Positions 27,656 through 35,256 of a stretch of DNA of 64,000 nt are shown in pieces; positions within the stretch are counted from its first letter, which is position 1, and each line of letters opens with the position of its first letter. The position numbers and the translations under genes are program-made. The notes under the pieces were generated by a model, which saw only the letters and a program-made list of their open reading frames with translations, made no database searches and had not been told where the DNA came from. The stretch is from Planktothricoides raciborskii GIHE-MW2 (lineage in GTDB: Bacteria > Cyanobacteriota > Cyanobacteriia > Cyanobacteriales > Laspinemataceae): the NCBI RefSeq assembly GCF_040564635.1, contig NZ_CP159837.1:4141001-4205000 (forward strand), given 5' to 3'.

Positions 27656-29392
27656 CTACCAGAGTAGCAGTTCTTCTTCCTGATGCCCTTGGGCGCTTCT
27701 ATCATATCTTGACTTTAAATCGTGACAATGAGCGTGAAGCAATTGCAGGTTTTTGTATTCATCCTTTCCGCCTTGGCTTCTAGGAATGATGTGGTCTACT
27801 TCGAGCAGGTCGCTGCTTGTGAAGTATTGCCCGCAATATGGACATTTACCCTTCTGCTTTTTCAGCAGTTTTGCCACTCTTGTGGGGGCTTCAATGTCTT
27901 GTCCTCGCCTGGTACTCCAGTAAATCCAGTCGCCATCATACGGGGATTTGTCAGGCTTGACTAAGGTATGTCGTTTGATTTCGACGTCCGCGTGTTTCCA
28001 TAGTGTTAGTCCGTCTGCTGTGGCAAACGTCCATGTACCATATCGACCCTCGCGATAATACTTGCGTATTGCTTGGGCTTTTTGTTTTCTTCCACGTCTT
28101 CTTACTGACCATGCTCTGAGCATTTGCCAAAGGTTGTGGTCTTCTGATGAAAACGTTTCCTTGGCTGCTACCCCTGAGTAGTAGTTTGCCCATCCTTTAA
28201 TCATTGGGTTTAGTTTTCCAATGAGTCCCGCTTGTGGGGCTGTTTTATGGGTCTTAATGACTACTTTTAAGGCTACATGGTGGGCTTTGATTGCTTTCTT
28301 ACTTGGTTTAATCAAGGTTTTGAATCCAAGTAGTTCCGATTTGAAGCCACCTGTTTTTCCTGACTTGTGTTTCCCAACTGGGTACTGTCGGATATTGAAC
28401 CCCAGGAAATCGAATCCGGGGGGTACAGTCAGTTCACTTTCTGGAGTCTTAATATGCTCCAGAGTGTGGCATATCCTGGTTTTCTCCGGCTTCAATTCCA
28501 GCCCAACTGGTTGTAACCAAGCTTCGATTGCAGCTTTAGCTCCTAAGATGACCTTTAATTCCGGGTGTAGAACCACAAAATCGTCTGCGTATCGAATGAT
28601 TCTTGCTGGTGGGTAATTTCCTTTCTTTGGGAACTTTGATTCCACTTCGCGAATCATCCCATCTAGTGCTATATTGGCAAGTAGTGGCGAAATCACCCCA
28701 CCTTGAGGTGTGCCTGCTACTGGCTTTTCAAAGGCTCCTTTGTCCATAATTCCGGCTTTTAACCAAGCACTAACTTGGCGTCGGATATTTGCTGGACATT
28801 GGAGCTTTTTCAGTAAGTAGGTATGATCGATTTTGTCAAAACACTTGGATATATCCGCATCCAAAACATAATTCGGTTTCTTGTTTATCACAAGATATAT
28901 CCTGGCTACGGCGTCATGTGTTGACCTACCTGGTCTAAAACCATACGAGGTTTCTTCAAATTTAGATTCCCAATATGGCTCTAGTGCCATTTTTACCAAT
29001 GCCTGACGCGCTCTATCTTCGACTGTAGGTATTCCTAACGGGCGTTTTTCATCCCGTCCGGGTTTTGGTATCCATACTCTGCGGACTGCTTTGGCCTTAT
29101 TGGTTAGTGACAGTCTGGAGGCCAGACTGAGCCTTTGTACGGGTGTTAGTGATTTTATCCCGTCTACCCCGGCCGTCTTCTTTCCTCTATTGAGTTGGGT
29201 TACTTGCCTTACAGCGAGTAGTTTTGCGTAGTATGACTTTAACAGTAGTTTCTGAAGCCTTTTTGCTGTGACATTGTTGCCCTCACTAGCCGCTCTGTAG
29301 ATTCTCTTTTGGAGCTTGAACACTTTCCGCTGTACTAATTTCCAGGGGATTCCGTTCCATTCCACCATCAACTTTTGTCGTGTTTTGGACAT
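27656..29392 (-). CDS. ltrA: Group II intron reverse transcriptase/maturase with HNH domain (intron 1)
   Basis: 578 residues and apparently intact. Order: RT-0 region KLVQRKVFKLQKRIYRAAS, RT palm with RPLGIPTVEDRARQAL, SYGFRPGRSTHDAV, GTPQGGVISPLLANIAL and the catalytic RYADDFVVLH, maturase domain X around 400-480, and a C-terminal HNH endonuclease (CPYCG...EVDHIIPRSQGG...HCHD). These proteins help the intron splice and copy it into new DNA sites. All catalytic residues are present, so the element may still be mobile. Confidence 0.96.
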   Translation of the reverse strand: MSKTRQKLMVEWNGIPWKLVQRKVFKLQKRIYRAASEGNNVTAKRLQKLLLKSYYAKLLAVRQVTQLNRGKKTAGVDGIKSLTPVQRLSLASRLSLTNKAKAVRRVWIPKPGRDEKRPLGIPTVEDRARQALVKMALEPYWESKFEETSYGFRPGRSTHDAVARIYLVINKKPNYVLDADISKCFDKIDHTYLLKKLQCPANIRRQVSAWLKAGIMDKGAFEKPVAGTPQGGVISPLLANIALDGMIREVESKFPKKGNYPPARIIRYADDFVVLHPELKVILGAKAAIEAWLQPVGLELKPEKTRICHTLEHIKTPESELTVPPGFDFLGFNIRQYPVGKHKSGKTGGFKSELLGFKTLIKPSKKAIKAHHVALKVVIKTHKTAPQAGLIGKLNPMIKGWANYYSGVAAKETFSSEDHNLWQMLRAWSVRRRGRKQKAQAIRKYYREGRYGTWTFATADGLTLWKHADVEIKRHTLVKPDKSPYDGDWIYWSTRRGQDIEAPTRVAKLLKKQKGKCPYCGQYFTSSDLLEVDHIIPRSQGGKDEYKNLQLLHAHCHDLKSRYDRSAQGHQEEELLLW

Positions 29393-30000
29393 ATATACTT
29401 CTACTTGAAACTCTACATTTCAACTTAGGCACAGGCTGTCTGCATATACCAGTTGTTAGGCTGGTCTTTGGCTTCTGCACTGTATCTCTCACCCATATGG
29501 CTTGCGCTTACACTTATCACTACTTAGGAGTATCGACCTATCCTGAGAGCCAATATGGGCTTTAATTCGTTCCATGGATTTGGGATTATTAGTTTTAGGA
29601 TGCTGTCCTGTCCCCCTGGGTACTTTGGGATTTCGTTAATACGTGAGGTATAAAACTCCGTATCTTTGTAGGCAACTCATAAAATTTACCTACCCATTCC
29701 CCGTGACCTTTTGGTCGCAGCGTATCAACCAGATTTCGCTACTTTATGCTTGAGAGGGTTCCTGTCGAACATTTGCCTTACGGCTGACCTTGACTAATTG
29801 GCTCGAAGGGATTCCCTTACTGGTTAAGCGTTACCTCCTTTTCAGCCCGCTTCACACCAGTGAATAGTGAGTCTCCGGGTGGGGCTGATGCCTAACTACC
29901 CCTGGTAATTGTTAAATCTTTGTTAAGATTCTTCTTTTTCCAGGAAATCCGGGTAATTGGTCGGGTAAGGTTCAGGGATTACTCCCCTCCCCTCCCCTAA

Positions 30001-30034
30001 GAACCGGACTTGACACTTTCGCATCATCCGGCTC
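30001..30034 (-). ncRNA. Group II intron domain V, intron 2
   Basis: A 34-nt minus-strand hairpin starting GAGCCGGATGATGC and ending AGTCCGGTTC with a GAAA tip and the AGC triad. It begins 6 nt after the reverse transcriptase stop and is followed by a domain VI-like G-rich stem. Confidence 0.92.
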
Positions 30035-30039
30035 AAGCC

Positions 30040-31692
30040 TTATTTCAAGCGATTGGACTTGGATTTGCTGTGTACCTGCTTATGACACGCTTGGTGTAAA
30101 TGCACAAGGTTTTCAATGTCGTTTTTTCCCCCTTCTGCAACAGGTACTATATGGTGGGTTTCGATTTCCTCCCGGTTGAATAAAGGTTCGCCACAGATAG
30201 GGCATTTCCAGTTTTGGTTTTGAGCGATTTTATAATTCCGGGAGTTTTTCTCCCAGTAGCTCTTACCATATTTCTGGTGACGTTTTTCCCAGTATTCCTT
30301 GAGGCTCGGATCGTCCGGTGACGCTTCCCCTTTGACCTTTACATGGCGCTCGATTGGGGTGTAAGCTATTGGGTAGAGAATTATTTCTACCTCTTTTCCT
30401 CGTCGTTTGTCTGTACCTGTACAGGCAAACGTCCACTTATTGCCTTTTATGGTCTTAAAGTAACGTTTCCGAATCCATTTTGTGTTTTTGTTGGGATGCC
30501 GACGCTTCGCCCAACTCCAAAGGTAGTACCACACTCTTGATGAGATGTAGCTGAAGGTTACTTTGCTCACTACCCCTTTGTAGTAGTTAGCAAAACCTCG
30601 GAGAATCGGATTTAGCTTTTTAATGACTACTTCCTGTTCACAACCATTCATTGCCTTTATTTCTTCGCCTATCCTTTTACAGAAGGCTAGAACCTTCTTT
30701 TTGGATGGTTTGACAAGCAGTTTGCCGTTATAGTGGCGGTGGTTGAAACCGAGAAAGTCAAAGCCGTCTTCTATTGATGTAATAACCGTTTTCTCCGTGC
30801 TTAATTCAAGTCCTCTTTCTGATAACCATTGCTGGATTCTGGTCTGGGCTTTTTCAAGACTTCCCTTGTCTCTGGCAGTAACTATAAAGTCGTCTGCATA
30901 CCGCACAATGCCTAATTTTGAATTGGTGGTTTTAACGAGTTGTTCCAAACCATGCAGTCCAATGTTGGCTAGTAGGGGTGAGATTACCCCTCCTTGCGGT
31001 GTTCCCGTCTTTGTGGGGTTGAATTCCCCTTTGAGAACATAGCCAGCTTTTAACCATCTTTGGATTAAATCCCTTTTAGGGAAGTTTCCTAATTGTTTCA
31101 AGATGGATTCATGGGCAATGTTATCGAAAAATCCTTTGATGTCAGCTTCTAAAACCCAAGTGTCTCTGCCTTTACAAAGTCTGATAAAACTTTGTTCAAT
31201 GGCATCTTGACAGCTTCTTCCGGGTCTGAATCCGTAGGAATTTGGCTCAAACACGGGTTCCCATTCGGGTTCTAGTGCGTTCATTACTATTGCCTGTTCG
31301 ATTCTGTCGCGCAAGGTTGGGATTCCTAGCGGTCGTAACTTTCCGTTTGGCTTTGGTATCATTACCCGTTTGGTTGGGCTTTGAGTTCCGCCTCTCCAGT
31401 TGTTTACCAGCTTCACCCTTTGCTCTGGGGTATTGACTATTTCCTTGTCAATTCCTGCCGTTGCTTTTCCTTTATTGGTTTGGGTGATTCTCCTCACTGA
31501 CAATAGTAAGTTTGCGTGGCTTCTTAACATTAACTTTTGTAGACTTCTCAGTTTACGAAAGTTACCAAGTTTTCTCGCGAGAAAGATTCTTTGACGTAAA
31601 TTCCTAACCAGCTTGTTGACTTTTCGCCAGTTAATTTGGCTCCAGTCTTCCAGTGGTTTCTTTAGTCCGTTTGTTGCATTTGGTTGCGACAT
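30040..31692 (-). CDS. ltrA: Group II intron reverse transcriptase/maturase with HNH domain (intron 2)
   Basis: 550 residues, apparently intact. RT blocks include RPLGIPTLRDRIEQAI, SYGFRPGRSCQDAI, GTPQGGVISPLLANIGL and catalytic RYADDFIVTA. Maturase domain X follows, then an HNH domain (CPICG...ETHHIVPVAEGG...HQACH). It differs clearly from the protein of intron 1, so the two introns are separate arrivals and not a duplication. It lies in domain IV of the intron, between the 5' RNA domains and domain V. Confidence 0.96.
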   Translation of the reverse strand: MSQPNATNGLKKPLEDWSQINWRKVNKLVRNLRQRIFLARKLGNFRKLRSLQKLMLRSHANLLLSVRRITQTNKGKATAGIDKEIVNTPEQRVKLVNNWRGGTQSPTKRVMIPKPNGKLRPLGIPTLRDRIEQAIVMNALEPEWEPVFEPNSYGFRPGRSCQDAIEQSFIRLCKGRDTWVLEADIKGFFDNIAHESILKQLGNFPKRDLIQRWLKAGYVLKGEFNPTKTGTPQGGVISPLLANIGLHGLEQLVKTTNSKLGIVRYADDFIVTARDKGSLEKAQTRIQQWLSERGLELSTEKTVITSIEDGFDFLGFNHRHYNGKLLVKPSKKKVLAFCKRIGEEIKAMNGCEQEVVIKKLNPILRGFANYYKGVVSKVTFSYISSRVWYYLWSWAKRRHPNKNTKWIRKRYFKTIKGNKWTFACTGTDKRRGKEVEIILYPIAYTPIERHVKVKGEASPDDPSLKEYWEKRHQKYGKSYWEKNSRNYKIAQNQNWKCPICGEPLFNREEIETHHIVPVAEGGKNDIENLVHLHQACHKQVHSKSKSNRLK

Positions 31693-32447
31693 CTAACTTG
31701 TCCTCAGATACGGTTTTTATTGTCTGGTCTCTTTCTCATAAGACCCAAGGCAAGTCTGCTGTTCCTTTCGGTCAGGGGCAAATTTTGAACCCCTATCCTC
31801 CTTATTACAGGGAGGCTTTCGCTTTTTGCCTCATCCTTTACCCCCCAGAGAGTTCTGCTTTCCTTACGGTCTGCTTACTACGGGATTCGACCTTCCCATA
31901 GACTCTGTGGGGTTTACCCTGTTGTATCATTTGGTTGTCCGTTCTCTCGTTAGGTGCTGCCTCTCCTGCGGTGGGGTTTTGATCACACGCCTTGATGAAG
32001 AAAAAACATCAAAACCACCCACTTACCTTTTGGTTCGAGCCTGTCAGCCTTATTTGGCTCGTTCCTAAATTACGCAGTTTGAATGACAGTTCATTTTCAT
32101 TCACCGTTGAGAGACTCCCTCTTGCTCCTAACCGGCTTAGGCTGCTGGCTTCGGCTACGTTCGGGGTCTGCATTCCGCCTGTTTCGTTACCTACTGGGGC
32201 GTGACCATACCATTTCTGGTATTTTCCGCGAGGGTAGGGGGTGTGACTCCCCTAGTAGAGCCGGCTCTACTTACCAATTGACCTTTCAGGTCGCACTCTT
32301 CCATTTAGGACAACAAATCCACAGTTGCAATGGTCTCGTGACTACGATTTAGGCAGATGCCTGTTAGTTCACTATGTCTATCGGAACCATTACCACGCGC
32401 ACGTTTCAGGTATTCCCATCTACTTTCCGCGTGAACGAATCGCACTT

Positions 32448-32481
32448 ATGCTATCATAATAGCCAATCAAACTGATAGCAT
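32448..32481 (+). promoter_or_regulatory. Inverted repeat, probable operator of the FitAB-type TA operon
   Basis: ATGCTATCA at 32448-32456 and its exact complement TGATAGCAT at 32473-32481, 16 nt apart, end 11 nt before the antitoxin start. Ribbon-helix-helix antitoxins bind such repeats to repress their own operon. The intron 2 5' end lies 3 nt upstream, so the intron has removed or displaced whatever promoter sequence stood further out. Confidence 0.65.
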
Positions 32482-32492
32482 CGGAGTGTAGC

Positions 32493-32756
32493 ATGGCGAA
32501 TATCAGTGTCCGAGGACTGGAACCGGAAACCCTATCCAAGCTGAAAGCACTGGCAAAAAAAGAAAACACCAGCGTCAATGCCTTAGTCCTGCGTCTGCTC
32601 GATCGCGGTGTTGGTCTGGGACAGGAAAAACCCCTCTATCAGCGACATGAAGACCTGAGCGAACTAGCTGGTACTTGGAGCCAAGAGGAAGCAGAGGAAT
32701 TTGAGGCTAATACCGCTTCCTTTGGCAACATTGACCCAGAGCAATGGCCATTATGA
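32493..32756 (+). CDS. FitA/VapB-like ribbon-helix-helix antitoxin
   Basis: 87 residues. The N-terminal ISVRGLEPETLSKLKALA and KENTSVNALVLRLLDRG form a ribbon-helix-helix DNA-binding domain of the FitA type; the acidic C-terminal half should wrap the toxin. GGAG lies 6 nt before ATG. Its stop overlaps the PIN gene by 4 nt. A partial copy of this gene's end occurs at 34681. Confidence 0.88.
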   Translation: MANISVRGLEPETLSKLKALAKKENTSVNALVLRLLDRGVGLGQEKPLYQRHEDLSELAGTWSQEEAEEFEANTASFGNIDPEQWPL

Positions 32757-33163
32757 GACCAATTTTGTTGGATACTAATGCTTACAGCGACTTTATGCAG
32801 GGCGTGGCCGATATCGTGGAAATCATCGCCTTAGCCGATCGCATTTACCTCAGCAGTACCGTCTTGGGAGAACTATTGAGCGGATTTGCCGTGGGAAAAC
32901 GAGAAGCACAAAACCGCTTGGAACTGACAAAGTTTCTCCGTTCACCACGGGTCGAGATTTTATCGATAACAGACAGCACAGCCGATTTTTATGCCACGAT
33001 TTACGCCAACTTACGTCGTAAAGGCCGACCCATCCCAACCAATGATATGTGGATTGCGGCCAGTGCGATGGAATGCGGCGCAATCCTCATCACGCGAGAC
33101 CAACATTTTGCCCATATTGAAAACCTTCGCCTTGGGCAAACAGCCGCAGACATTATGCCATAA
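32753..33163 (+). CDS. vapC: VapC/FitB-type PIN toxin
   Basis: 136 residues from ATG 32753 (ATGA overlap; an ATG nine nt upstream is also in frame). PIN domain acidic residues are in ILLDTNAYSDFM, STVLGELLSGF, and PTNDMWIAASAMECGAILITRDQHF. It is a predicted RNase kept in check by the antitoxin. All key residues are present. It ends in a stretch of HIP1-rich repeats. Confidence 0.9.
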   Translation: MRPILLDTNAYSDFMQGVADIVEIIALADRIYLSSTVLGELLSGFAVGKREAQNRLELTKFLRSPRVEILSITDSTADFYATIYANLRRKGRPIPTNDMWIAASAMECGAILITRDQHFAHIENLRLGQTAADIMP

Positions 33164-33363
33164 ATTAAATTGCGATATTGCATCCGCAACGCGATCGCGA
33201 TATTGCATCCGCAACGCCCCAAGCGATCGCCTCCTAGGTGTCCTCGTCGTGGATAGCAGCAAAATCCGCAATACCCTAGGCTACATTAAAATTATGGCGA
33301 TATCATCATAGTAAACGTCATCCAAAACTTGCCCTTCTGCACCTTCCATAAATGAGCCTATAA
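33164..33363. repeat. HIP1-rich repeats and shared leader sequence
   Basis: GATATTGCATCCGCAACGC occurs twice (33173-33222 region). From 33224 to 33282 lies a segment that recurs, with few changes, at 37042-37100. Both copies end shortly before an antitoxin-like gene. No frame here looks real. Confidence 0.6.
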
Positions 33364-33615
33364 ATGAATATTTCCCAACTTCAAGCTCTAGTTAAATACG
33401 TTTCCAATGCCCAAGGAGAAAAAACTGAAGTAATTATTCCCATCGCAGTTTGGAACAGTTTGTTGCAAAAAATCACTTCTATCGAACTCTATTCAACCCC
33501 CAGTGGACTCAGCCCCGTTGATGAAAATGAGCCAAAAACTCAGATTATAGCTGACTTACAAGAGTCTATTCGCGCAGCCAAAGCCGGAGAAACTTACCCA
33601 ATTTCCCAATTATGA
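33364..33615 (+). CDS. Probable antitoxin whose toxin partner is lost
   Basis: 83 residues: an amphipathic N-terminal half (LQALVKYVSNAQGEKTEVII) and an acidic C-terminal half (ADLQESIRAAKAGETYPISQL). It resembles small cyanobacterial antitoxins that precede RelE-type toxins. An ATG overlaps the stop (ATGA) as in such pairs but that frame ends after four codons, so the toxin has been deleted. Family-level certainty is low. Confidence 0.6.
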   Translation: MNISQLQALVKYVSNAQGEKTEVIIPIAVWNSLLQKITSIELYSTPSGLSPVDENEPKTQIIADLQESIRAAKAGETYPISQL

Positions 33616-33822
33616 GTGAATGTTAACCAGCGCAGGGCGAATTTTTAACTGGCCATATTTTACCACTCCGTAAGCAATAAATTCAGTTATTAAGTAGGTG
33701 AACATAATTAATTGCACTTTTCGTTCCCCGCCGATAGACTGTGGATTCCCGCATTCGCGGGAATGACAGTTTTTCTTGTGATATGGTCTCTGGTGCATTT
33801 ATTTCTGCCCACCTACTTAACA
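33616..33822. other. Spacer with a small inverted repeat
   Basis: No gene. GATTCCCGCATTCGCGGGAATGAC at 33742-33765 is a near-perfect hairpin; related palindromes produce the junk peptide WIPAFAGMT in many genomes, as in the frame here. Otherwise nothing is recognisable. Confidence 0.5.
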
Positions 33823-34110
33823 ATGATTAAAGATTTTAAAAATAAAAGATTAGCCGCATTTTTTAGAGAGGGCAATAACAAAGGAATACCCAAAGAATTT
33901 GAGAAAAGAATTAGAGTTAGGCTGGAAGCGCTCGACTCAGCATCATGCCTAGACGACTTGAAAATTCCTGGATACAATCTACATGAACTCAAAGGCGACA
34001 GAAAAGAAACTTGGTCTATTGCTTTATCGGGAAATTGGCGCATCACTTTTAAGTTTGAACAGGGCAAGGGCGAAGCATTCGGACAGAACACTTTTCTTTT
34101 TGTGTCATAA
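33823..34110 (+). CDS. higB: HigB-type toxin with a C-terminus rewritten by a repeat
   Basis: 95 residues from ATG 33823. IKDFKNKRLAAFFREG, LDDLKIPGYNLHELKGDRKETWSI and SGNWRITFKFE are the RelE/HigB ribosome-dependent RNase pattern. After FKFE the normal HigB ending (an acidic stretch closing in YH) is replaced by residues from a hairpin repeat at 34068-34133, whose 13-bp arms are GGGCGAAGCATTC and GAATGCTTCGCCC; the stop lies in the loop. Activity is doubtful because the last residues often matter. The frame runs in open from further upstream, but only 33823 fits the family. Confidence 0.8.
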   Translation: MIKDFKNKRLAAFFREGNNKGIPKEFEKRIRVRLEALDSASCLDDLKIPGYNLHELKGDRKETWSIALSGNWRITFKFEQGKGEAFGQNTFLFVS

Positions 34111-34133
34111 ATTGTCGCCAGAATGCTTCGCCC

Positions 34134-34212
34134 CTACAACCAACAACAAACAACAAACAACAACCAACAACCAACAAACAACAAGCAACAAACAACAAAC
34201 AACAAACAACTA
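34134..34212. repeat. Heptamer short tandem repeat (CAACAAA type)
   Basis: About eleven copies of a 7-bp unit, mostly CAACAAA with CAACAAC, CAACCAA and CAAGCAA variants. Heptamer repeats of this kind are common in filamentous cyanobacterial spacers. It separates higB from higA, genes that normally lie only a few bases apart. Confidence 0.8.
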
Positions 34213-34219
34213 ATATATC

Positions 34220-34531
34220 ATGCAAAACCTAGAAAATATCGTCAATAACAGACTTAAAAGACCCGCTCATCCAGGGGAAGTTCTGGCAGACATTTTAGAT
34301 GATTTACAAATCACTGAAGCTGAATTTGCCAAAGCTTTAAATGTATCCGCAGAGACAGTTAATGAAATAATAGATGGCAAAAAAGCCATTACCATAGACC
34401 TAGCAATTCGTCTGGGTAAAGCCTTGGGTAATGGCCCGCAACTTTGGTTAAATCTTCAGCAAAAAATTGATATTTGGGATGCCATGACCGTCAATCAAGA
34501 ACAGTATGAAAAAGTTCATGCAATTGTTTAG
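34220..34531 (+). CDS. higA: HigA-type antitoxin (XRE family)
   Basis: 103 residues. RPAHPGEVLADILDDLQITEAEFAKAL and the helix-turn-helix VSAETVNEIIDGKKAITIDLAIRLGKALG are HigA hallmarks, ending NLQQKIDIWDA. It binds DNA and the toxin. Intact, but separated from higB by about 110 bp of inserted repeats. Confidence 0.9.
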   Translation: MQNLENIVNNRLKRPAHPGEVLADILDDLQITEAEFAKALNVSAETVNEIIDGKKAITIDLAIRLGKALGNGPQLWLNLQQKIDIWDAMTVNQEQYEKVHAIV

Positions 34532-34610
34532 GGCAGGGATTTCTTATATTAAAGCAGACTCGCAAATGCTTCGCCCTTGCCCTTTGCCGTGGGATGTAGG
34601 GTGTGGGGTC

Positions 34611-34674
34611 AGAAACCGGGTTTCTAGAAAATTTGGGGTGGGTGGCGACAATTTTGGCCAGAAACCCGGTTTCT
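34611..34674. mobile_element. 64-bp palindrome-ended miniature element, copy 1
   Basis: AGAAACCGGGTTTCT at 34611-34625 and its complement AGAAACCCGGTTTCT at 34660-34674. Both ends are near-palindromes themselves. Copies of 65, 65 and 66 bp lie at 35515, 35804 and 39130. Confidence 0.7.
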
Positions 34675-34680
34675 CAAGTT

Positions 34681-34821
34681 AACCCAGAGCAATGGCCATA
34701 TTGAAAACCTTCGCCTTGGGCAAACACCCGCTGACATTATGCCCTAAATTAAATTGCGATCGCCTCCAGCACCCTGCGGGATATTGCATCCGCAACGCCG
34801 AAGCGATATTGCATCCGCAAC
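34681..34821 (+). pseudogene. Scar copy of the vapBC region with vapC deleted
   Basis: The first 19 nt repeat the antitoxin end and toxin start of 32739-32755; after CCAT the sequence jumps to the toxin end (as at 33112-33163) and then its downstream repeats. So about 360 bp of vapC are missing, with CCAT shared by both edges. It is a duplicate of the TA locus reduced by a short-homology deletion. Confidence 0.8.
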
Positions 34822-34864
34822 GTGAAAGCGATCGCCGATGTATCGATCGTCATCACGAAGGCAA

Positions 34865-34892
34865 GTAGGGGCGAACGGCCGTTCGCCCCTAC
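34865..34892. repeat. Perfect 28-bp palindrome
   Basis: GTAGGGGCGAACGG followed directly by its exact complement. Variants with matched base changes in both arms occur at 51435-51460 and 58867-58894. Its end supplies the last sense codon and stop of the antitoxin at 34889. Confidence 0.85.
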
Positions 34893-35152
34893 ACATCATA
34901 ACCGAGAATCTCATCCATATTGCTGGGATCGCAATCTGGCAAAGCCGCACAGCGCAAAGAAATCTCCGTCAACCGCTGCTCCAATAAAGCAGACTTTGGC
35001 GATCGCGAAGCGGCGCGGAGGCAATCGTCTTGGGTTTTTGCTTGAATTAAAGCCCGTTCAACCGCCATCTTCACCGCTGCGGTCAGACTTAACCCAGTTA
35101 GCTGGGCTAATTCCTTAATCATGGCATGAACATCAGGGTCTTTAGTATTCAT
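34889..35152 (-). CDS. vapB: Orphan VapB-type antitoxin, end truncated by a palindrome
   Basis: 87 residues from ATG 35152. DPDVHAMIKELAQLTGLSLTAAVKMAVERAL is the Rv0623/PSK-type antitoxin start, but with residues no longer than usual; the end reads DEILGYDV and stops. Family members normally continue ILGYDExGLP before the PIN toxin start. The V and TAG come from the palindrome at 34865-34892. No toxin follows, so the partner has been lost. About twelve residues around SRSPKSALLE match a HIP1-rich repeat inserted in the coding region. Confidence 0.78.
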   Translation of the reverse strand: MNTKDPDVHAMIKELAQLTGLSLTAAVKMAVERALIQAKTQDDCLRAASRSPKSALLEQRLTEISLRCAALPDCDPSNMDEILGYDV

Positions 35153-35170
35153 CCCCCTTGTCAATACCTC

Positions 35171-35187
35171 GGTATAAAAGTTATACC
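35171..35187 (-). promoter_or_regulatory. Inverted repeat, possible operator of the orphan vapB
   Basis: GGTATAA-AAG-TTATACC, a perfect 7-bp inverted repeat 19 nt upstream of the antitoxin start at 35152. Its place and symmetry fit autoregulation by the antitoxin. Confidence 0.55.
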
Positions 35188-35256
35188 ATGATACCCTGAT
35201 ACAATAAAATCAGCCCCTTGTCCCGGACAGATTTCAAAATAAATTGTGGGATAAAA

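Larger units (their letters stand above)
27548..29857 (-). mobile_element. Group II intron 1 (ends approximate)
   Basis: A complete group II retroelement on the minus strand: candidate 5' end GTGTG at 29857-29853, about 460 nt of structured RNA, the reverse transcriptase, domain V at 27624-27591 and a domain VI hairpin (TGGGGGAA...TTCCCCCA). The 3' end is placed near 27548 from the expected distance after domain VI. Both ends need an empty-site comparison. The 102-nt piece between it and intron 2 (29858-29959) is not assigned. Confidence 0.75.
29960..32445 (-). mobile_element. Group II intron 2 (ends approximate)
   Basis: Second full group II intron, same strand, directly upstream of intron 1 in transcription order. 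The 5' end is put at GTGCG 32445-32441: its GTTCAC a few bases in can pair with a downstream GTGAAC, as expected for the first domain. A second GTGCG at 32402 is a weaker option. The 3' end is put near 29960 after ACCCGAC. About 2.49 kb long. Its 5' end abuts the inverted repeat in front of the TA operon at 32493. Confidence 0.78.

Noticed and set aside
28221-28616. 131-codon + strand frame
   Set aside because: Lies opposite the intron 1 reverse transcriptase and is a shadow.
33712-33822. N-terminal extension of the HigB frame
   Set aside because: It encodes WIPAFAGMT, the known translation of a common intergenic palindrome; HigB starts at 33823.
34134-34212. CRISPR array
   Set aside because: Units of 7 bp without spacers are microsatellite-like; no CRISPR-type repeat with unique spacers is present anywhere in the window.
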